Made by a program: the position numbers and the translations under genes. Below are positions 59,249 to 64,000 of a stretch of 64,000 nt of DNA, one piece after another. The number at the start of each line of letters is the position of its first letter. The first letter of the stretch is position 1. Source of the DNA: Stenotrophomonas humi (lineage in GTDB: Bacteria; Pseudomonadota; Gammaproteobacteria; Xanthomonadales; Xanthomonadaceae); contig NZ_LDJI01000022.1 of the NCBI RefSeq assembly GCF_001431415.1, positions 1 to 64,000 on the forward strand. Reading direction: 5' to 3'. Below the pieces are notes generated by a model. That model made no database searches, was not told where the DNA came from, and saw only the letters and a program-made list of their open reading frames with translations.

Positions 59249-59652
59249 GCAGCGAACACAAGCAATTGGCACAGGTACCGATCAGCGTGCGTTGGCGCGA
59301 CATGGATTCCATGGGCCACGTCAACAATGCCAAGTACGTTTCCTATCTGGAAGAAGCGCGCGTGCGCTGGATGCTGGGCGTGGAGGGCGTGTCGATGAGT
59401 GACCGCATCGCACCGGTGGTGGCCAACACCAACATCAACTACCGCCTGCCGATCGTGTGGCCCAACGACATCGTGGTGGAGCTGTTCGTCGAACGCCTGG
59501 GCAACAGCAGCGTGACCATCGGCCATCGCATCGTCGATCAGAAGGACCCCGGCACGCTGTACTCCGACGGCAACGTGGTCGTCGTGTGGATGGATACGCA
59601 AACCGGCAAGAGCGCGCCCTTGCCGGAAGCGGTGCGCGGGGCTTCGAGCTAA
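59245..59652 (+). CDS. Acyl-CoA thioesterase, 4HBT hotdog family
   Basis: 135 residues. [25 protein letters not shown] is the YbgC/4-hydroxybenzoyl-CoA thioesterase signature (catalytic Asp in RDMD). Hydrolyses a short or medium acyl-CoA. Its ATG overlaps the uvrA stop (ATGA, 59245-59248), so it is translated with uvrA, an uncommon pairing. Confidence 0.92.
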   Translation: MSSEHKQLAQVPISVRWRDMDSMGHVNNAKYVSYLEEARVRWMLGVEGVSMSDRIAPVVANTNINYRLPIVWPNDIVVELFVERLGNSSVTIGHRIVDQKDPGTLYSDGNVVVVWMDTQTGKSAPLPEAVRGASS

Positions 59653-59681
59653 GCGATCAGCGCACTACGCGGGTGACGCAT

Positions 59682-59798
59682 CCCTTCTCCCGCTTGCGGG
59701 AGAAGGTGCCCGAAAGGGCGGATGAGGGGTGCTTCCAAGGCTTTTTGAGCTCTAAAGCACCCTCACCCCAACCCCTCTCCCGCAGGCGGCAGAGGGGC
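59682..59798 (-). repeat. Composite two-hairpin intergenic repeat, copy f
   Basis: The most regular copy: CCCTTCTCCCGC-TTGC-GGGAGAAGG, GTGCCCGAAAGGGCGGATGAGGGG, a ~30-base spacer, GCACCCTCACCCCAACCCCTC, then CTCTCCCGC...AGAGGGG. Between the convergent thioesterase and AhpD-like genes. Confidence 0.8.
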
Positions 59799-59848
59799 CT
59801 AAGCTGCAGTTGCGGGCTTGGCGTTGACCTGCCGGTATCCGCACAGCC

Positions 59849-60382
59849 TTACCTCAACGCCACCTTCGGGAAATCCACCGGCACATCCAGCGCCACGTTG
59901 ATGTAGTTGGTGAACAGGTTGAGCGCGACGTGGGCCAGAATCTCCACGATCTGCCCGTCGTCGAACCCCGCCGCACGCAGCTGCGCGACATCGGCATCGC
60001 CGACCTGAGCGCGCTGCTCCACCACCTTCAGTGCGAACGTCAGTGCTGCGGCGGTACGCGCATCATCGGAATGACCGACCTGCGCAGCGGCCATATCCTC
60101 GGCACTCGCACCCGCCTTCTGCCCCAGCACGGTGTGTGCGGCCAGGCAGTATTCGCAGCGGTTGCGGTTGGCGATGGCCACGGCGATCTGTTCGCCCAGA
60201 CGGGCGCCCAGCGTGCCCTTGCCCAGTGCGCCAAATGAAGCCCACATGCTCTGCAATGCGGCAGGTGAATTGGAAACCGCCTTGAACATGTTCGGCGTGG
60301 CACCGAAAGCCTGGTGGATCTGGGCCAGCAACGGTTGGCTGGCGGCCGGAGCGGATTGGGATTGAAGGTTGACGCGGGACAT
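59849..60382 (-). CDS. AhpD-like carboxymuconolactone decarboxylase family protein
   Basis: 177 residues. The peroxidase-type core NRCEYCLAAHTVLG gives the C-x2-C-x3-H redox motif, and the late segment VNLFTNYINVALDV is typical of the alkylhydroperoxidase-like branch of this fold. Likely disposes of peroxides or handles a cyclic lactone. Divergent from an AraC-type regulator, which probably controls it. Confidence 0.9.
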   Translation of the reverse strand: MSRVNLQSQSAPAASQPLLAQIHQAFGATPNMFKAVSNSPAALQSMWASFGALGKGTLGARLGEQIAVAIANRNRCEYCLAAHTVLGQKAGASAEDMAAAQVGHSDDARTAAALTFALKVVEQRAQVGDADVAQLRAAGFDDGQIVEILAHVALNLFTNYINVALDVPVDFPKVALR

Positions 60383-60456
60383 GGCGATCTCCTGATCGTG
60401 GTGGGTTGAGGCGAATCCGGGCGTGCTGCCCGTGAAGCCAGTCTCACCTGCCCTTT

Positions 60457-60477
60457 CGAATCATTTGATACGATTCG
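60457..60477. promoter_or_regulatory. Candidate operator in the AhpD-like/AraC divergent region
   Basis: CGAATC, 9 bases, GATTCG: a 21-base inverted repeat in the 121-base gap, 26 bases before the AraC ATG. Overlaps a TTGATACGAT stretch that could be a promoter element. A plausible site for the AraC regulator; not proven. Confidence 0.45.
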
Positions 60478-60503
60478 TACGTCAAACAGATCAATTAATA
60501 CAA

Positions 60504-61376
60504 ATGAGCGCCAATCCTCCGATTGATCGACTGGCCGGCATCCTGGAGAACTTTCGGTTCCAGGCGCAGCTGCACCATTCCGGGCCACTGTGCGGACTGA
60601 ACGCGTTCGATGCCGACGAGGGCCACGGCTATCTGCATGTCCTGCGCCGCGGCCAGCTGGAAGTGAGCCACCCCGGCAGCCGCGAGGTGCCTGCGTCGAT
60701 GCACTTCGACGTGCCGACCCTGCTGTTCTATCCACGCCCGCTCAGCCATCGCTTCCACAATCCCCCTCGGGAAGGCGCGGACTTCACCTGCGCGCGGCTG
60801 GACTTCGATGGCGGCGCGGCACACCCGCTGGTGCGTGGGTTGCCACCCCTCATCGCACTGCCGCTGACGCGGGTCCCCGGGCTGGACATGGCGCTGGAGC
60901 TGCTCTTCTCAGAAACCGACCAGGCGCGCTGCGGGCAGCGGCTGCTGGCCGATCGTCTGTTCGAGGTGGTGGTGATCCAGCTGCTGCGCTGGTTGCTGGA
61001 CAACCCCGAAGAAGCCGGCATCCGGCCGGGATTCATCACCGGACTGTCGGACCCGAGACTTGCCCGCGCACTGGTGGCGATGCACGACGCCCCAGGGCAA
61101 CCGTGGACACTCACGCGCATGGCCGAGCGGGCGGGCATGTCACGCACCGCGTTCGCCAATGCCTTCCGTGAACGGGTTGGACAGACACCCGCCGACTACC
61201 TGACAGACTGGCGCATCGCCTTGGCGCAACGCGGCCTGCGTCGCGGCAGGCCGATCAAGATCCTCGCCGATGAACTTGGCTACGCAAACGCCTCCGCCCT
61301 GTCGCGCGCATTCACAGCCCGGGCAGGCGCATCACCACGTGACTGGATGAAACAGGCCACCGGTTCCGCTATCTGA
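60504..61376 (+). CDS. AraC family transcriptional regulator
   Basis: 290 residues. N-terminal cupin-type sensing domain (DADEGHGYLHVLRRGQLEV) and a C-terminal double helix-turn-helix (MAERAGMSRTAFANAFRERVGQTPADYL, LADELGYANASALSRAFTAR). Likely regulates the divergent AhpD-like gene. ATG 60504 chosen from normal domain length; upstream in-frame codons lack a ribosome site. Confidence 0.92.
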   Translation: MSANPPIDRLAGILENFRFQAQLHHSGPLCGLNAFDADEGHGYLHVLRRGQLEVSHPGSREVPASMHFDVPTLLFYPRPLSHRFHNPPREGADFTCARLDFDGGAAHPLVRGLPPLIALPLTRVPGLDMALELLFSETDQARCGQRLLADRLFEVVVIQLLRWLLDNPEEAGIRPGFITGLSDPRLARALVAMHDAPGQPWTLTRMAERAGMSRTAFANAFRERVGQTPADYLTDWRIALAQRGLRRGRPIKILADELGYANASALSRAFTARAGASPRDWMKQATGSAI

Positions 61377-61390
61377 CACGTCCTGCATCA

Positions 61391-61843
61391 CTACGGTCGC
61401 GCTGGCGCATCACGCCTCACCTGCAGCACACCATCAACCTTGCGGCCGTCTTCCAGACTGAGCCGGATCGGCAGCTGCACGCCTTCCTTGAGCTGCACAT
61501 CCGGCTGCATCAGCATCAGGTGCAGACCGCCGGGCTTCAACTCCACCGATGCCCCCGCCGCGATGGGCAACCGATCGACTTCACGCATCCGGCTGACGCC
61601 CTGCACCAGCGTGGTTTCATGCAGCGACACCTCTCCAAACGCCCGGCTGCCTGCGCCTATGACAACGACATCGCTGCCGCAATCGTTGCGGATGCGCGCA
61701 TAGCCCCCTGCCATCGGCATGGCGCCCGGCGGCAAACGCAGCCATCCCTCGCGGATCGTCACGCAGGCCGGCGCCGGTGCCTGGCCCGACGCTTCAAAAG
61801 CACACAGGGCCAACAGTACGCACATGAATGGTTTGGTTATCAT
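61391..61843 (-). CDS. Periplasmic copper chaperone PCu(A)C
   Basis: 150 residues with a signal peptide (MCVLLALCAFEASGQ). The copper ligands H/M appear in MAGGYARI, EVSLHETTLVQGVSRMREV and GGLHLMLMQPD, in the H(M)x10Mx21HxM pattern of the family. Delivers Cu(I) to respiratory oxidases. ATG 61843 starts the signal peptide; an ATG at 61867 would extend it. Confidence 0.92.
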   Translation of the reverse strand: MITKPFMCVLLALCAFEASGQAPAPACVTIREGWLRLPPGAMPMAGGYARIRNDCGSDVVVIGAGSRAFGEVSLHETTLVQGVSRMREVDRLPIAAGASVELKPGGLHLMLMQPDVQLKEGVQLPIRLSLEDGRKVDGVLQVRRDAPARP

Positions 61844-61880
61844 CGAAACCACGACTCCCTGCCGCATGAGAAACCGCAGC

Positions 61881-62663
61881 ATGACCACGCTTATTGAAGT
61901 GATCAACCATGGCCCCATCCGCGAACTGCGCCTGGCGCGGCCGCCGGTCAACGCACTGGATACCGAATTGTGCCGTGCGTTGATCACCGCGCTGAACCAC
62001 GCCATGAATGAAGAAGTGCATGGCATCGTGTTGTCCGGGAGCGAGCGGATTTTCACCGGCGGCATGGATGTGCCCTATCTGCTGCGCCACGGTGAGGACA
62101 AGCACAAGCTGCTGGACAGCTGGCAGGCTTTCTTCGGTGCCGCACGTGCGCTGGCCGAAAGCCGCATCCCGGTAGTCGCTGCGTTGACCGGTCACTCACC
62201 GGCCGGCGGTTGTGTGCTGGCACTGTGCTGCGATTACCGGGTGATGGCACGCAGCGTTGATCCGGCCAAGCCGTATGTCATCGGCCTGAATGAAGTCCAG
62301 GTCGGGCTGGTGGCGCCGGAAGGCATCCAGCGCCTGATGCGCCGCGTGGTCGGCCCCCATCGCGCTGCCGTGCTGCTGGCTGGCGGCCAGCTGGTCAGCG
62401 CCGAGCGCGCCCTGGAGATTGGACTGGTCGATGAGCTGGCCGAGGGTGCAGCCCTTGTCGTGGAAACGGCCATCAGCTGGTTGCAGGCCCAGCTCCGGTT
62501 GCCACAACAACCGATGTTGCAGACCCGCGCCATCGCCCGCGCCGATCTGCACGAGGCCATGCAGCCGGAGCATATCCAGCTCGACCGCTTCGTCGATGCC
62601 TGGTACTCGGCCGACGCACAAGCGGCATTGCAGGCGCTGGCCGCGCGCCTGGGCAAGCGCTAG
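61881..62663 (+). CDS. Enoyl-CoA hydratase/isomerase family protein
   Basis: 260 residues of the crotonase fold. SERIFTGGMDVPYL (first oxyanion loop) and AALTGHSPAGGCVLALCCDYRV (second, with the catalytic-position Glu replaced or shifted) are visible. Reaction uncertain: hydratase, isomerase or hydrolase. ATG 61881 chosen; ATG 61866 would add five residues. Divergent from the PCuAC gene with a 37-base gap, so promoters overlap. Confidence 0.88.
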   Translation: MTTLIEVINHGPIRELRLARPPVNALDTELCRALITALNHAMNEEVHGIVLSGSERIFTGGMDVPYLLRHGEDKHKLLDSWQAFFGAARALAESRIPVVAALTGHSPAGGCVLALCCDYRVMARSVDPAKPYVIGLNEVQVGLVAPEGIQRLMRRVVGPHRAAVLLAGGQLVSAERALEIGLVDELAEGAALVVETAISWLQAQLRLPQQPMLQTRAIARADLHEAMQPEHIQLDRFVDAWYSADAQAALQALAARLGKR

Positions 62664-62781
62664 AGCCTGGAACGGAGTGGTCAGGAGGGCAGCAGCACCG
62701 TGACAACGCCGTACTGCCGCCGCCCTGCCTCACTCCCTGCCCGTCGCTCACGCCGTCTCCAGCACCAACCCTCCCGACCTC

Positions 62782-62787
62782 TATAAT
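62782..62787 (+). promoter_or_regulatory. Consensus -10 (TATAAT) of tesB
   Basis: A perfect TATAAT 29 bases before the TTG start of tesB; no good -35 is seen. Confidence 0.5.
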
Positions 62788-62816
62788 CGCCGTCTGTCGA
62801 ACCGAAGGTCGCCGTC

Positions 62817-63713
62817 TTGTCCGCCAATGCCGAACCCGTCGTACCCGAACTGATTGACCTGCTGTCGCTGGAGCGGCTGGAGGACAACCTGTTCCGTGGC
62901 CAGAGCCGCGACATCGGTACCAAGTACGTGTTCGGTGGGCAGGTGCTGGGCCAGGCGTTGGCCGCGGCCCAGGCCACCGTCGAGAACGGTCGCCATGTGC
63001 ATTCACTGCACGCCTACTTCCTGCGCGCCGGCAATATCGACCATCCGATCGTCTACGACGTTGACCGCACCCGCGATGGCGGCAGTTTCTCCGTGCGCCG
63101 GGTCACTGCGATCCAACATGGCAAGGTGATCTTTTTCTGCGCCGCCTCGTTCCAGCAGGCCGAAAGCGGCGCCGAACATCAGCACAAGATGCCGGAAGTT
63201 CCGCAGCCGGAAGACATCGAACCCAACCGCCCGCTGCCGCAGGATGTGCTCGAACGCCTGCCGGTAAAGGTGCAGCGCTGGCTCTCACGCGGCGGCCCGT
63301 TCGAGTTCCGCCACGTCTACCCGCGCGATGAACTCAATCCGCCCAAGCGCCCGCCCTACCACCAAGTGTGGCTGCGCTTGAACGAGAAGGTCGGCGACGC
63401 CCCCGAGCTGCATCAGGCGCTGCTGGCCTATGCCTCCGATTTCCACCTGCTGGGTACGGCAACCTTCCCGCACGGCATCAGCTACTACCAACCGCATGTG
63501 CAGATGGCCTCGCTGGATCACGCCATCTGGTTCCACCGCCCGTTCCGGGTGGACGACTGGCTGCTGTATTCACTGGACAGCCCCAGCGCGCAGGATTCGC
63601 GCGGCCTGGCGCGTGGCCAGTTTTTCACCCGCGATGGCGTGCTGGTGGCCAGTACCGCGCAGGAAGGCCTGATCCGGGTAACACCGGGCGACACCGATAC
63701 GAGCAAGGGCTGA
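62817..63713 (+). CDS. tesB: Acyl-CoA thioesterase II
   Basis: 298 residues, double hotdog fold. NLFRGQSRDIGTKYVFGGQVLGQAL and FFCAASFQQAESGAEHQHKMPEVP are TesB signatures. The active-site Asp is expected in MASLDHAIWFHRPF. Hydrolyses medium- and long-chain acyl-CoAs. TTG 62817 is used as start: it gives the family N-terminus and follows GAAGG at ~9 bases. Confidence 0.95.
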   Translation: MSANAEPVVPELIDLLSLERLEDNLFRGQSRDIGTKYVFGGQVLGQALAAAQATVENGRHVHSLHAYFLRAGNIDHPIVYDVDRTRDGGSFSVRRVTAIQHGKVIFFCAASFQQAESGAEHQHKMPEVPQPEDIEPNRPLPQDVLERLPVKVQRWLSRGGPFEFRHVYPRDELNPPKRPPYHQVWLRLNEKVGDAPELHQALLAYASDFHLLGTATFPHGISYYQPHVQMASLDHAIWFHRPFRVDDWLLYSLDSPSAQDSRGLARGQFFTRDGVLVASTAQEGLIRVTPGDTDTSKG

Positions 63714-63716
63714 ACC

Positions 63717-64000
63717 ATGCGCAAGATCTTCAGCAGCCAGCGCGTCGAAAATGCCGAAGGCGTTGCCCAGATGCTGCGCGACGCCGGTATCGAGGTACGC
63801 GTCACCAATGGCCGTTCGTACCAGAGCAAGCGTCGTGGCCAGTTCAGTTACCTGGACAAGAGCGATGGCGGCAACCAGCCTGCGGTCTGGGTGGTACACG
63901 CCAATGACCAGCCACGCGCACGCGAAATCCTGCGCGATGCCCGCCTGCTCGACACCACCCGCCGCGACCACCCCACCGCCGAATACGCGTTCCGTGATGC
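63717..64000 (+). CDS. Signal-transducing-type small protein (3' end outside window)
   Basis: At least 94 residues: MRKIFSSQRVENAEGVAQML and GIEVRVTNGRSYQSKRRGQF, then WVVHANDQPRAREILRDARLL. Pattern resembles DUF2007-type small proteins and 'pathogenicity-related' annotations in xanthomonads. Runs off the window still open. Starts four bases after the tesB stop, so probably co-transcribed. Confidence 0.7.
   Translation, partial: MRKIFSSQRVENAEGVAQMLRDAGIEVRVTNGRSYQSKRRGQFSYLDKSDGGNQPAVWVVHANDQPRAREILRDARLLDTTRRDHPTAEYAFRD

Overview
The window looks like a chromosomal segment of a high-GC gammaproteobacterium of the family Xanthomonadaceae, most likely Stenotrophomonas or a close relative. 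The basis is the character of the proteins (MprF, CyoABCD, MetG with a C-terminal tRNA-binding domain, the MurJ-RibF-IleS-LspA-IspH cluster, an orphan short RnfB next to metG) and intergenic CCCTCTCCC-hairpin repeats of the kind I associate with this family. The genus is an inference from memory of these proteins, not from a search. Base composition and codon style look even throughout. I see no insertion sequence, prophage, integrase, CRISPR array or rRNA operon; one tRNA gene is present.

Layout. 1-8.7 kb: end of an ABC ATPase and its giant permease/M1-peptidase fusion partner, a DUF2147 secreted protein, metG, a HAD phosphatase and an orphan RnfB. 8.7-18 kb: small secreted and membrane proteins with RidA, a convergent mprF/acvB-type pair (lysyl-phosphatidylglycerol metabolism), HD hydrolase, thpR, a transglutaminase-like/TPR protein and a YjdM zinc-ribbon protein. 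18-22.7 kb: an Hsp70-like protein, a coupled ECF sigma / membrane anti-sigma / DUF4097 operon, and a small MscS-type channel. 23-30 kb: transport (SotB, AzlCD, SstT) mixed with GNAT, DksA-type zinc finger, DUF2058, YgjP-type metallopeptidase and an S4 pseudouridine synthase. 29.6-39 kb: envelope and secreted enzymes (phospholipase D/cardiolipin synthase type, HDOD protein, lipoproteins, an argO/argP divergon, a PhaZ7-type extracellular PHB depolymerase, M14 carboxypeptidase, glycine-zipper protein). 39-44.3 kb: acyltransferase and the cyoABCD cytochrome bo oxidase operon. 44.5-53.5 kb: tRNA-Thr, an unrecognised 532-residue secreted protein, then ispH, lspA, ileS, ribF and murJ, all on the minus strand. 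53.5-64 kb: rpsT, obgE, rpmA, rplU, uvrA, thioesterases, an AraC regulator divergent from an AhpD-like protein, a PCuAC copper chaperone, an enoyl-CoA hydratase-like protein and tesB.

How the parts fit. Most of the window is core housekeeping: translation (metG, ileS, rpsT, rplU, rpmA, obgE, tRNA-Thr), isoprenoid and lipid II supply (ispH, murJ), lipoprotein maturation (lspA), flavin synthesis (ribF), repair (uvrA) and aerobic respiration (cyo). Neighbouring genes are often translationally coupled by 4-base ATGA/GTGA overlaps (cyoA-B-C, ribF-ileS, azlC-azlD, sigma-anti-sigma, uvrA-thioesterase, DUF998-RidA).

The least ordinary items are: a secreted PhaZ7-like depolymerase whose triad lines up with the characterised enzyme; a His/Met pentapeptide-repeat tail on CyoA with His-rich N-termini on CyoC and CyoD; a six-copy composite two-hairpin intergenic element, one copy carrying a GCTTTG hexamer array; a cluster of DnaA-box-like sites away from any replication gene; and the mprF/acvB pairing. 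I do not see an unmistakable new multi-gene system.
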